From contig OAPG01000001.1 of assembly GCA_900208305.1 (NCBI GenBank), positions 248,001 to 312,000 of the forward strand: a stretch of 64,000 nt of DNA, read 5' to 3'. The notes under the pieces are model-generated. The model was given only the letters and a program-made list of their open reading frames with translations, did no database searches and was not told where the DNA came from. The position numbers and the translations under genes were made by a program. Positions 38,568 through 49,819 of the stretch are shown here, one piece after another (the first letter of the stretch is position 1; each line of letters starts with the position of its first letter). Source of the stretch: Melanopsichium pennsylvanicum. Its lineage: Eukaryota; Basidiomycota; Ustilaginomycetes; Ustilaginales.

Positions 38568-40921
38568 GGCTGTGACGGTGTTCCAAATTAATGTTGATGG
38601 TGAGAAGGCAGGCGTGCGTGACAAAGACTAGGAGGCTCGGAGGCAGCCATGGAGAGACGAGGCTACAGGGCGTGTGGCAATGCAGTTGGGAGCCGTTCGT
38701 CTTCCGTTGGAGCTTGAGATCTACATACTCAAAACTTCTAGAGATGACAGATTTGCATCGACACAGCCGAGCTGTTCTAACTTATGTAGAGAAAGTTTTT
38801 GACCAATGCACTGACCATCTTTTGCTTCCACAACTCTATTTTAATGCTGGGTAACAATGTCTCCATCTCAAAGGTTGGACTGAACGGCGTAAGATTTACT
38901 GCTACGCATGGTCGTGTGGGCTGCTCGACCGCATATACACACCATATCCGATCCCGTTGTGAGGTCGGAGCAATTAAAGTCTTGTCCCACGCTGCATCAT
39001 CTCTCGGTAGCTCTTTGCCTCGCTTGTGCTGACTGGTTCGACGCTGCGTGAAAGACATAGCACAGTTGCTTCAGGCTGGTTATTATCGAATATCGAAGGT
39101 GAGCAACTTCAGCTTTGCCCAGCAAACCTGAAGCAGTTGATTCTTTCCGGTTGGCAACGTCATGGAACTAGTCATTCGGCAACACGCGTTCTTTGCACTG
39201 ATTGCCGAGCAGACCACGATGGTTTCGGGCTGCGACGACAAGTAGAAAGCCTCGCACATGATATTGTACAGTATAAAGGGCACACACCATCGCGGAGCGT
39301 TTGCGGATCACATTTGATGCCGATGTCGCCAACCGGAAGATGGGGGATGCGTGGGAGTGGCAAACGACCAAGAAGTTTCGTCCTGGCAATGGTCATGAAG
39401 TGGGACCAAGTCGGTGATCTAATTTGACCGACGCGCTCGTTCGGCCTTCTCCCCCAACTCTAACCATATCATCTCCCTCTTCTCTCTCCAACCAATGTAC
39501 CGCGACTCAACCCCCCACAGGTCTGGCCGTATTTGCGACAGGAAGATCTGCATCTGTGTTGAGCTCGAACGCGTTTTGCGGCTCCCGCCCCCTCTTGTAA
39601 GACCTTCATCCAAATGAGAAGTCTTAGTGCTCAGCCTGTGATGGTCCACACGATTAAATCGGCTGCATGGACATTTCTGCTCTTAGCAGTGGCATATCCC
39701 GGCCCCGGGCGGGATCGGTTGCTGATGCTTGTGACTATCCTCGCTAGACGGGCCGATTGTGTCTGCACGACATGATCATATGTGCTGCTCCTCTGGAAGA
39801 TCCGATGCGAAAAGTAAAGGGCGGTACACCACACGACCCCTCACACCAGGCTCGACGTTGGTTCCTCGGCCGATCTACAGTAGATACACTTTCAACTGCA
39901 AGGCGAATGGCAGTAGGTGAACACTCTCATTCCTTGAATCTGGCGGACTTGTTCTCACCTTCCCCGCAATATCAAGTCTTCAAATCCGGATTGGGGTTCG
40001 AAAACGAAAAAAGACACCGATGATGAAACGGCGTCCAAAGCCAGAGAAACAAGAATTATATGATGGCGGATCGGCAAGTTCTCTCGAGTTTGACTGGCTC
40101 TTGGCCAATTAGATAGGCGGTTGAAAAACACATCAGCGCACGGACGGGGCAACGCTTCTTTCAGAGCTGCACTGTGGATTTTTGGAACTTGCGCAGTGCT
40201 TTGAGATTGAAGTGGAGTAAGGAAGCAAGTCTCGGCAACTTGAATTTTGAGTCTTGAATTTTGGGTCTTGAAATGGCCAAACATCCTCGTGCACGTCCCC
40301 ACACCACCTCTTGCTTTCTGCGAGTCGAAAAAGAAAGAGAAGGTCTGAAAAGCTCGCATCTTGATGTGAAGGGATCCAAGTCCAAGCAGCTGCCGCCTCT
40401 GACCAGTTCGGTGATCCAATTGAACTGAGCTTGACCAAGTTGAGATTCGATTGGGCAATGCTCAACGCGCTCTTGACCTACAATGTGAACCAGATTGTGC
40501 TTAGCTAGAACTAGATGCTGTAGGCCTTTGAGTCGAATGCGACCTAAATTTACTTCTCCAGCTTGGGGCCTCGCTTGAATTGTCTCCGCATCGTTTCTGC
40601 CCAGACAACACACATTCAAATGCAGAGCGGCTAGCCACGCTTGGTAGACTTTATCTCGTTCGCCACTCCAGTCGTTTCAGTACGAGCGTATATTTGGCTC
40701 TCTAACACAGAATCAATATCATCTGGCCTCGACCGTCCCGCCTTCTTCCCTCTCCACAACATCTCGTTGAATAGTATAACAAGGAGCGCTGTACCCTCTT
40801 CATCCTCTTCTCACTTCGTTTCTTCTCGTGAGCAGACCCTTCCTCTCCTTCTTTCCACCCATCGCCAAACGTCGGACGACAGCCTCTGTAGCACGCCCTG
40901 TGCAAAGTCAAACCTCTCAAG
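38568..40921. other. Divergent intergenic region (SDR / DAK)
   Basis: 2.35 kb with no supported gene. Short frames on both strands lack domains. A pyrimidine-rich leader precedes DAK (about 40640-40921). Confidence 0.5.
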
Positions 40922-42929
40922 ATGGCGACCAAGCACATGTTCGACAATTCGCACGGCCTCGTGGACCGCAATCTTCGAGGTACTGTTGCACAAAACCCCG
41001 CTCTTCGATAGTGAGTACCGACAGCATCTGTGGATTTCACAGCATTTTCTGTAGCGACGAATACCCTTGGTGCTTGATGGCGAAGACTCTCAGCCAAGAA
41101 CGTGGTGTCACGACCGATATGTTCACTTGCTAACTCGGCATGCTCTTTCGCGTTTTCTTGTCTGCAGTTACTCTCAACACAAGGTTGTTTTCGACCCTTC
41201 CCACGACAACAAGAAAGTAGCTGTTATCTCCGGTGGTGGTGCCGGCCACGAACCTGCTCAGGCTGGCTTTGTTGGCAAGGGCATGCTTGCTGCCTGCATC
41301 TCTGGTGACATTTTTGCCTCACCTTCGGCCGCCCAGATCTGCTCCGGCATCGACTTGATCAATCACGATGCTGGCGTGGTTATGGTTGTCAACAACTACA
41401 CTGGTGACTGCCTTCACTTTGGTCTCGCCGCCGAAAAGGCCCGCGCTGCCATAGCCTACTCTGGAAAGCAAGGTGGCGGTGTTGAGGCTGTGATTGTCGC
41501 TGATGACGTTGCCGTCGGCCGAAAGCGCGGTGGTCTCGTCGGCCGACGTGGTCTGGCAGGCAACATCTTCACTTGCAAGATCCTTGGTGCCGCTTCGGAC
41601 AAGGGCATGGACGTCAAGCGTATTGCCGATCTCGGCCGCAACTTGATGGACAACATGGTCTCGATCGGCACTTCGCTCGATCACTGCCACGTTCCCGGAC
41701 GACCCAAGGGTGACGAGGAGAGAGGAGCCCTCGCTCCCGATGCTGCCGAGCTTGGTATGGGTATCCACAACGAGCCCGGCTTCAAGCACATGGACAAGAA
41801 GCCCGATCCCGAGGCTCTTTTGGGAGAGATGCTCGACCTTCTTCTTAACCCCGATGACGAGGACCGAGCCTACACTCCGTTCGACAAGGATGATGCTCCT
41901 GTTCTGTTTATCAACAATCTCGGTGGTATGAGCCAGCTAGAGATGAACGCTATCACCGATCTCACCATCGAGCTGCTCGAACAGAAGTGGAAGCTTCACC
42001 CTTGCCGAGTCCTGTGCGGTCCTTATATGACTTCGCTCAACGCCCCTGGCTTTGGTGTCTCACTTATCAATCAGAAGCGATTCGAGAAGAACACTGGCCA
42101 GAGCTTGCTCGAGCTGCTCGACTACCCTACCACAGCTTACTCCTGGCTGGGTGTGCAGACTGGTTGGGGTGGTGCTAGCGGCCATCCACGCGACCGAAAG
42201 GCCGAGGAGAAGGAGGTCGCTGACCACCTCCAGGCGGTTCGCAAGGCAGGTGGCTCGGTTAGCGGACTCGCTGACCCTGGTGCTTCCGCTAACGGACCTG
42301 TTAATCCTGACTCGGAGCTTGTCAAGAAGGCTATCGTGGGTGCTTGCGATGCTACGGTCGAGATTGAGCCTACCCTCACTCGATATGACACCATTGTCGG
42401 TGATGGTGACTGTGGCGAGACTCTCGCCCAGGCTGGTAACGAGGTCAAGAAGGCTCTCGAGAAGGGAGAAATCCCGCTTGACAACGCTGCTGGCACTCTG
42501 ATTGCGGTCGGCGAGGTGCTCGAGTACGCCATGGGTGGAACTTCGGGTGCCATCTACGCTCTTTTCTTCGCTGGTCTCGTTCAGTCGCTTCTGTCCCAGC
42601 CCAAGGGCACCAAGGCAGACGCCCAGGTGTGGGGCAAAGCCGCTTTGGACGCGCTCGAGAACTTGGGTCGATACACTCCGGCTCGACCTGGTGACAGGAC
42701 TCTGGTCGACGCTCTCGACCCATTCTGCCGTGTGCTCGGTGCTGGCAAGTCGCTCAAAGAGGCTGTCGAAGCATCCAAAGTGGGTGCTGAAAAGACTCAG
42801 GCCATGACACCACGATTGGGACGAGCCACGTACGTGGGCAGCAAGGACCAGGGTGACATGCCCCCTGACCCAGGTGCATGGGGTATCTGGGCACTTACTG
42901 CTGGTTTGCAGAAAGGCCTTGGCCAGTAA
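40922..42929 (+). CDS. DAK1: Dihydroxyacetone kinase (ATP-dependent, DhaK+DhaL)
   Basis: Model: 40922-41010 joined to 41168-42929, 616 residues. The 157-bp intron (GTGAGT..CTGCAG, branch-like GCTAAC) joins NPALRY to YSQHKVVF. It phosphorylates dihydroxyacetone (and glyceraldehyde) with ATP in the cytosol, part of glycerol/methylglyoxal-related metabolism and DHA detoxification. The N-terminal DhaK domain has GGGAGHEPAQAGFVG, the GDIFASPSA loop and the substrate-binding His in IHNEPG (about residue 228) that forms the hemiaminal. The DhaL domain after a Ala/Gly linker (about 400) has DGDCGET (about 441), whose aspartates bind Mg-ATP, plus GGTSGAIYALFF. Length matches fungal fused Dak enzymes. 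Confidence 0.94.
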
Positions 42930-45099
42930 ATGTACAAGAAGATCACATGAAGCCCTGTAATACCCATGTCTCTGCCCCTGTGTTTGCGGTTTCAAATCTG
43001 GCCTTTCTGAGCCTGTTCTGTACATACACAAAAAAAAATGATCTAGTTACTTGTCTCGAAGCAATACAGTGAGGTCAGGGCAATCTGAACAGCGGGTATG
43101 ATGTGTTTCAGTGTCAGTTGTAGAGCTATCCCACTTTGCGAAAGCGTCCATTGACATTCTGACCTGCATGACGAGGCCTTGTTAGGGTGCCATTCTGAAC
43201 GACGCCGAAATCTCGGGCGAGCAGTTCTGACGGGGGCTATGCGAGCAGACTAGGCATGTCAAGGCACCCTGTCGTCTCTGGCACGAGAACTAAATGTGGA
43301 GGAATGTGCCTTGTCGCCTTTTGCAGCTCTCTTTTGGATTATTACACAATGTGACGCAAAATTGGAAATCGCCGTGTGGGATAAAGTAATGTCTTGATGA
43401 GCGTTTTTGAAAGCGTATCCCACTCTCAGCAGTGTCGCCAAACTCGAATCGAAAAATAGGCCAAAAATGACGCGCCGAAAATGGAGAACAACACACGGGC
43501 ATCTTTCTTCATGATCAATTTAGTCGGTAGGTGTTTGCACTCTTCCTTGTTGTTGATGATGGCGACCTTGGCAACGACGCAATGCCACTCAAGGCCAAAC
43601 ACAACAGACTTGGCAGACAAACCATCAAAAACAGAACAAACGTTGGAATCGATAGTGTACACTACTGCACAACTACATTAGGAAGAACAATACATGCAGT
43701 CGATAGCATGCTACCTGCATGCAATTGTGAATTTATATATTTACATTTTGGTGAAATTTTGTTTGACAACGATCAGATGTGTTGCCGACGGCAAGTGCGG
43801 TCAACACGAAAAGATGAGCTGATTTGAGATGCTTGGAACTTGTGCTACATCTTCTATAACAGATCACTATGAACGCAGGACAACGTGCTCTTGAGGTCAC
43901 GTTTACATCAAAGCAGCATCGTCATGTGCCACATCTGGAGAATCTCAACGGTCCAACTAGATGGCGTGGCTGAAATATGAGTCGAGATGCCGTTGGATGC
44001 GGTCGACAACATACAGACGTATGCTAAAATGGAACTTCTTCTCTCTTTGATCCGGAAATCTAGCCGAAACGAAATAGCCCACAGGAAAGGGCTCATGGTC
44101 GCATTCAAGTCGCATTTTGGCTCGCTGTGATGCTGCTTTCCCTGCACAAGACCTGACTCTTTCGGTCAGCGTGATGGTTTTAAGATTGGCTACGATAGTA
44201 CAAAAGTCTCGCACCCGCCTTGTCAAAATTCTAGTTCGCTTTCCACTTGTGCGAATCACGGGGACATCTGAACCAAAGTCGAGCTGAATCAGTGATACTA
44301 TCAATGTAAGCAGACCGTGCTAGGCGCAGAAGTGACTGGGCTATTGAATGATGAGCGAGCTGATGATTTGAGAAATGGTGAAACCGAATAGTAAGCAACA
44401 CTCTCTGCAGACGCCGAGGTGGAGTGACAAAAACAGAGACACAGCTAAGAACTGATATGCAAAAGCACAGACGGCTCTTTTGGGTAAGAACGTTTCAAAT
44501 TCCGCATCCTTCAACCTGTTTTTCTGCAAGTCGTGATTTCAACTGGCTCTTTGTCCTCCTCTCTCCTTCTCACTTGTGCTTGTGATAGCTTGAGAGAGGT
44601 CTGCTTTAAAACGTCACCTACTCTGCTTCATTTCCGACTCCATCCACCTTCGTCAAGGAACATTCAACCCCACACCTACTTCAGGTCACAGAGCAATCGC
44701 CTTGCATACCCACCATCTCTCCACGATACCCAAATCCTCATCACTGGCCTTTTCGTTCACATCTGCTGCGCTGCTACGCTGTCGGAGCACCTCAATAAAC
44801 CCACACACCACTTCATCCTGTGGGTACTTCAAATACATTCGTGTTTGCGTCACCAACAGCCGCATTTGGCAACAATCGCTTCGTCATATTGCACAGTCCA
44901 AGTCCTTCTCCCGTTACAGAGTTGCTGCTGAGCCGCGTTTCAGCAACTGGTCAGAATAGTATAAAAGCCAACCATCTAGCTCTTTTCTCGCATTCTCTGA
45001 CCGTCAAAAGAAAAGAGAAACAGCAAGTCAGCAGGTTACTACCCCCTCTTGGACAAAGAAGCCACACAATCCTCGGCATAGAAGTCGACACAATTCGAC
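42930..45099. other. Gene-free spacer DAK / DUF1769-like
   Basis: 2.17 kb without a supported gene. A reverse-strand open stretch at about 43957-44330 (ending FPVGYFVSARF...DRIQRHLDSYF) has a non-repetitive, protein-like translation but no ATG and no domain. The last about 500 bp is pyrimidine-rich leader for the gene at 45100. Confidence 0.5.
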
Positions 45100-46886
45100 A
45101 TGCCTCGCTTGAAAGTACAGGTCGGGCCCGACCGCTTCCACATGGAAGACTGTCGTCTCAATGATACCCAACAACCACACGAGATCGAGACCGAACACTT
45201 TGTCGGTCGCGTCCTTGTGCGCATCCTCGATGCTCCTGGCGCCAAGGAAGGCGAGCCAGGTCGCGAATACTTCGAAGGCCGATCACGCAAGTTCTGCATC
45301 CAGATAGAGGGTCGATTCAAGCAGCGATTGAGCGGCAACGACGTGCTCTTCGGCACCGACTTTGACAGGTTCGTTGATTTCCCCCGTGCCCCCTTCAATG
45401 CAGGTATGAGGGTCGCCAAGTACATCGATCCCTGTACCTTTTACGAGCTCCATCCGGACTCTGGTCGCCCTTATATTATGTCGCCTTACATTGCGTGTAT
45501 GAACACCTTCTGCGCTTGGCCGGCTCCATCGCGTGCGCACGACGCTGTGGTAGTGCTGCGACACACTCATCGTGCCAATACACCCGAAAACTCGAGGGCA
45601 CCTACCCCCATCATTGATCCCGAGAAATCCAACAACAACCCCCAAAACGCCCTTGTCGCCAGTCCTCACGCGAGTGACGATGAGAACGAAGGTGACGTTG
45701 TTCCTCGCGAGTCGCTCGACCGCAGTCGCAGCTTGAGTGAGAAGAATGGCGCTGCTGCCCACAAGAAGAAAAAGGGCTGGTTCGGTGGCTTCGGCGGCGG
45801 AAGTGGGTCAGCCAAGGAGGAGCGTGTCCTCAAGAAGTATTGGCGTTTTGTCGGCTTCAAAGACGACCCGCGTGTCCGTGCTCTGCTCGAAGCTCACCAT
45901 GCTAAGCTGCGTGGCGACGGTCAACACGGTAACGGATCTGCTAGTGCCAATGGAGACGCCCGCCTACTCGAGACTCACGCCGTGGGACGACACGGTAGCA
46001 TTAGTAGCATTGGCTCGAATGACGTGCAGCATGGACCGGCTGGTCAGACACTTTCTTACCTCGGAACCGGAAAGCGAGCCGAGCTTGACCGTACTCCCGA
46101 TCGTGCCCTCACCCCGAATCACGGCTACGCGAGCGAAGAGATGCCTCTCTCCCCCGCGTCGGTAGCGGAAGCTTCAGCGAAATTGGCGCCAACGACATCG
46201 CTGCCGCTCCACCTGCCGACGTGAACGAAGATGACAATGCTAGTGGACCGGCGCTCGTTGCTCCTAAGCCCAAGCATGGTGTTGCTGTGCCTCTTGATGA
46301 GTCGGAAGCTCCTGCTCCTACTGCGTGGGCCGCCGCACCCTCCTCCCACGCGTCCGAAGCCAAGCCTCCTATGCCCAAGTTGGAACGAATCGCCACAACG
46401 GTGCGTCAAGAGATGGAAGAATCGGCCAAATCCGACGGTCTCAAAGATGGAGATTTCAAACTTGCCGATATGCTTGCACAAACGCACATGAGCCGAAGCA
46501 ACAGTGCTCAAGGTGGTTCCAAGCCCACCGGCTCCTCTAAGCTCGAAGAGCAGTTGGGACCTTGGCGATTCTCGGATCCTGGAACCGACATGATTGAGGA
46601 CAATGCTTTCATTTTTACGACTCAGTCCCTTGCCGTTCCTAGACGTCGAAAGCATTTCGCTAGCGAGAAGAACAGACTCGATTTTCACTATGATCCAGAC
46701 GTTGTCTACGGTGCTTCGTTCTTCACCGATGCTATGGATTTCAACACGTTCAATTTGGGCATCGGTCCTGTCAAACTCAACTTGGCAAAGTGGTTCAAAC
46801 ATATGCCAGTCAGGTATACCTTGAGAAGCACCAAGGACGAGAATCTCATCTATGCAACTGTTAGTTTTCAGCTCGTGGACGAATAG
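45100..46886 (+). CDS. DUF1769-like protein with an apparent frameshift
   Basis: Two overlapping open frames appear to be one gene. Frame 1 (45100-46224) carries the DUF1769-like N-terminal block: FVGRVLVRILDAPG, FCIQIEGRF, LFGTDFDRFVDF, YIDPCTFYELHPD, IACMNTFCAWP. Next come WFGGFGGGSG and YWRFVGFKDD, then a long disordered Ser/His-rich part. Frame 0, open from about 46086 to 46886, carries the C-terminal block (FIFTTQSLAVPRRR, SFFTDAMDFNTFNLGIGPV, MPVRYTLRSTKDENLIY), which belongs to the same protein in other fungi. The frames can meet at the C5 run 46151-46155, consistent with one base missing there. Frame 1 instead stops at 46224. A cryptic intron in the disordered linker is the main alternative, since I found no good donor and acceptor there. 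The family has no known function. Confidence 0.7.
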
Positions 46887-47255
46887 GTTTGTACCATCAA
46901 CACATAAAATTCAATCATATTAATAGATGCTTCCACTCTTGTGCTTCCGCGTTAATCGATGCAATCTTTCCTTCCTTCCACTGTATGTTACAACTCTTGG
47001 TTTTTTGTTTTTGTTTTTGTTTTTGTTTGTTCAGGTGTTGTGCTGGATGTGTATGCAAAGAGTAGAATGTGCACAGGGAGAAAACGGGGGAAGGTGGGGT
47101 GGGCACGTTCCCAGATCAACTTTTTTTTTTTTTTTTGCATTTGTACCAGAGATTGAAAAAAGCGACGGAGAATACATCTCTGTTCTGCACAATCCAGTTG
47201 CAAGCCAACATACTACCGGTTGCCCCCCCCTTTTTTTTCTTTTCTTTTTGTTTTT
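46887..47255. other. Convergent 3' spacer with T-rich repeats
   Basis: 369 bp between converging stops. It holds a (TTTTTG)n run at 47001-47030, a T16 run at 47121-47136 and a pyrimidine run (C8 then T8) at about 47223. No gene. Confidence 0.6.
47001..47030. repeat. (TTTTTG)n hexamer run
   Basis: Four to five near-perfect T5G units in the convergent spacer. Confidence 0.85.
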
Positions 47256-48072
47256 TCACTTGCCCTGAGCGGAACCCTTGGCAAGATCACTGTCGAGCTG
47301 GGTTTGCTTTGCCTGTCTAGCAAGCTTCATCTGCTTCTTTTTAGCCACCGTGTTGAAGTAAGTAGCCAAAAGGAACCTGATAAAGGTGAAGAAAGGTTCC
47401 CAGACTACGGCAGGGAGATAGTTCTGAGCCACTGCGATGGTGATAGGACTGGTTGTCCATGTGACACGCATGACAGGCCAGAAAGTGGCCTTGACGGCCT
47501 TCTTAATATTCTCGATACCCCTAGCACCATTAATGTAGGCCATGCAAGCGAGATAAACACAGTTGGCGAAAACGGAAACCGTCAAATTGGACGTGATGAT
47601 CTGCAAAATCTTGTCACGCGTAGTGGTACGCCCAACAAAAGCCTTCTGAAGAAGACCAGTGAGAACGTGACCCATGGGTGCTGAAACGAAGAAGCCGTAA
47701 AGGAACATCTTGAAGGCTCGCTCGTTGATGCCGACCTTAGCAGCGTACGTTTGGAAAAGACCGATGGGATTAGATTGGGCGGCTCGCTTCTTCTCCTCCA
47801 ACGTGGAAGGAGTGGGGGTGGAGGTAGGAGCAACGCCAGCAAAGTGACCAGCGAGCACTTCTCCGAGAGCTGAGAGCACACCAGAGGTGATCATCCTGTA
47901 CAGAGGATGCAACAAAAGAAGGACAAGGGTGAGTATCGAAGAACGAAGTTCCGCTAGGACGATGAAGAAATGCTTACTTGGTGCGGAGAGGGTTGGCAGC
48001 GAGGGCCGAGAGATACCCTACGAGGAGAGGGTTGGTCGTCAGAGACGATGGTTTCGAGACAACGGTCGACAT
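47256..48072 (-). CDS. Mpv17/PMP22-family membrane protein
   Basis: Reverse strand: exon 1 48072-47978, exon 2 47895-47256, 244 residues; the 82-bp intron (GTAAGC..TGTACAG) joins LAANPLRTK to the MITSGVLSALGE block in frame. About four hydrophobic segments are present. Family hallmarks are the N-terminal YLSALAANPLRTK-MITSG pattern, a YGFFVSAPMGHV segment, and the C-terminal W-T-T-SPITIAV...YLPAVVWEPFFTFIRFLLA segment, followed by a Lys/Gln-rich tail. Family members sit in the peroxisomal or inner mitochondrial membrane and are linked to solute flux and redox stress; which one cannot be told. It is divergent from PRP19 across 1.75 kb. Confidence 0.88.
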
Positions 48073-49819
48073 TCTTTCAGATCGGATGAATGGTGTAGGT
48101 TGATGACAGGTACGTGAGGTACGCAGTGAGCAAAAGATATGGTGTCAGCATCATTTTCTTGACCGTGTTTGTTAGACTCGTTTTTAGACGCGGAACGGTC
48201 AGGGAGATCATCTTCGGACAACGCCGAGGTTGTCGCAAGCGACGTCCGTTCGGAAGCCTTCCGTTGCACCTGTGGCTTTCATTCTACGTCTTACGCCGAG
48301 ATCCTGGGCCTGGAGCAGAGCAGCATGAATGATCACATCCGGAGGCAACGATGGCCGCAATCCTACTTACTTTGCTGAGGATTCTGGGAAGGGAAGCAAT
48401 GATAATCTGTACAAGATAGGTGGAGTGTTCCGATCATGCAAAAGCAATGATATGCTGGAGCAAGTTGAAACGTAGCTCAGTAGAGATGATGTTGGTGGAC
48501 ACAAGGCTAGAAAGCGACAGCGACAAGAGAGGTAGCTAGCCACCAACACACCAGACATCTTGACAGCGTCTGGCGCGCTTCCTCACAAAACAGACACACT
48601 GAGGCTGCGAAATACCGTCAATGTTGGCAGTTGGACTTGTGGTCGCCTAGCCGGAATACCCGGTCTCTTTTCTCCTACTCCTCCTCCTCCTCCTTCCCGC
48701 ACCATTTTGGGTTCCTTTCTTTTGGCCTCTCAAGACATACACAAATACTCACACATCGTTTGGCTTCTGCGCCGGAAATGCTGCCCTGTTTTCAAAAAGC
48801 ATCTGAGGTGCAATCCGGTTTCTATCATTATTCGTTGTGAACAACATGATAATACTCAGATTCATTCTCGCTCGGCTCTCGGCTGCGACTCGGCCCATGC
48901 CTACTCATACCGCCTTCACCTAGCTCAACACAATCTCATCATAGCTTGCTGGGATATGCCACCAACGAATGGACGAATGAATGGAAAAGCAACCGCCTCA
49001 CGCATCCCGAGCGCCCGGACCACGTTGCCTAAAAGCGCAGGCCATCTTTCTCTCTGTGTTCTCAGCTCGGCAATCCTTTGCGGGGAAAGCGCGCCTCTTG
49101 AGGAGGCCATGTGCGATAGTTGCTTTCGTGCGAGATTTCGATTGACAGCGACTTGGTCGGCAAAGACGGGCTCCACAAAAAAGTAGTTCACGTAGACGTG
49201 GAAATCACGTACATGTGGACAATTCTGTGCTCGCCGCACATTTTTCTTTACCCACATCATCTTTTCCATCAGCAACAACACACCATTTTACAACATCAAT
49301 TGCACCTCAAACTTTGTCAGAAACATCTTTGAATATATTTTTAGACTCTCACGAACTCAGAATACTACCATTAGTGCCAACTTTCCGAGATAAAACAGCT
49401 TGAAGTGCTCATCGCAAATCTAACTAGTTACCCTGGTCTAGTGTCCAAATCTAGCAAAATTGCATTTCATCCTCACTTTTTGCATTGCAACATAATCTTT
49501 GCTTGTTCAACATATACAGTACGTCTCAAAGTTTAAACTAGCCCTTACATTTGAGATGTGTGTGGCTGGTGGGGCTGTCCAGGCTTGCAAATCTTGAATT
49601 TTCGGTGTCACGCTGTCGGCTAACAGGGTGTAACACAAGGTCAATCTGGCATTTCCCGTGCGAGTGAGCTGCACAAGACCAGAAAAATACGCCGACACGA
49701 AGGCTCGAATCACAGGATGGAAGCTCGGTTGCGATCATCTACAATTCAGCATCCATCATTGCTCTTCGTGCAATCATCCTAGACTAGGCCATCACCGCAA
49801 CGTATGTGGACTGATCACG
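48073..49819. other. Divergent intergenic region (Mpv17-like / PRP19)
   Basis: 1.75 kb without a supported gene. A splice-flanked patch on the reverse strand near 48370-48410 (TTGTACAG before, GTAAGTAG after) might be a leader exon of the Mpv17-like gene. Frames at 48560-49186 lack a recognisable product. Confidence 0.45.

Noticed and set aside
37749..38591. 280-residue forward frame antisense to the SDR gene
   Set aside because: Shadow of the SDR coding strand; no recognisable motif.
42060..43031. 323-residue reverse frame antisense to DAK
   Set aside because: No domain, and it lies entirely opposite conserved DAK coding sequence.
48370..48410. Splice-flanked 36-base patch (reverse) that reads IIIASLPRILSK
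   Set aside because: It could be a leader exon of the Mpv17-like gene or chance; no coherent coding model joins it to the downstream exons.
48560..49186. 208-residue forward frame
   Set aside because: No ATG-led conserved block, no domain, and it lies in the promoter region of PRP19.
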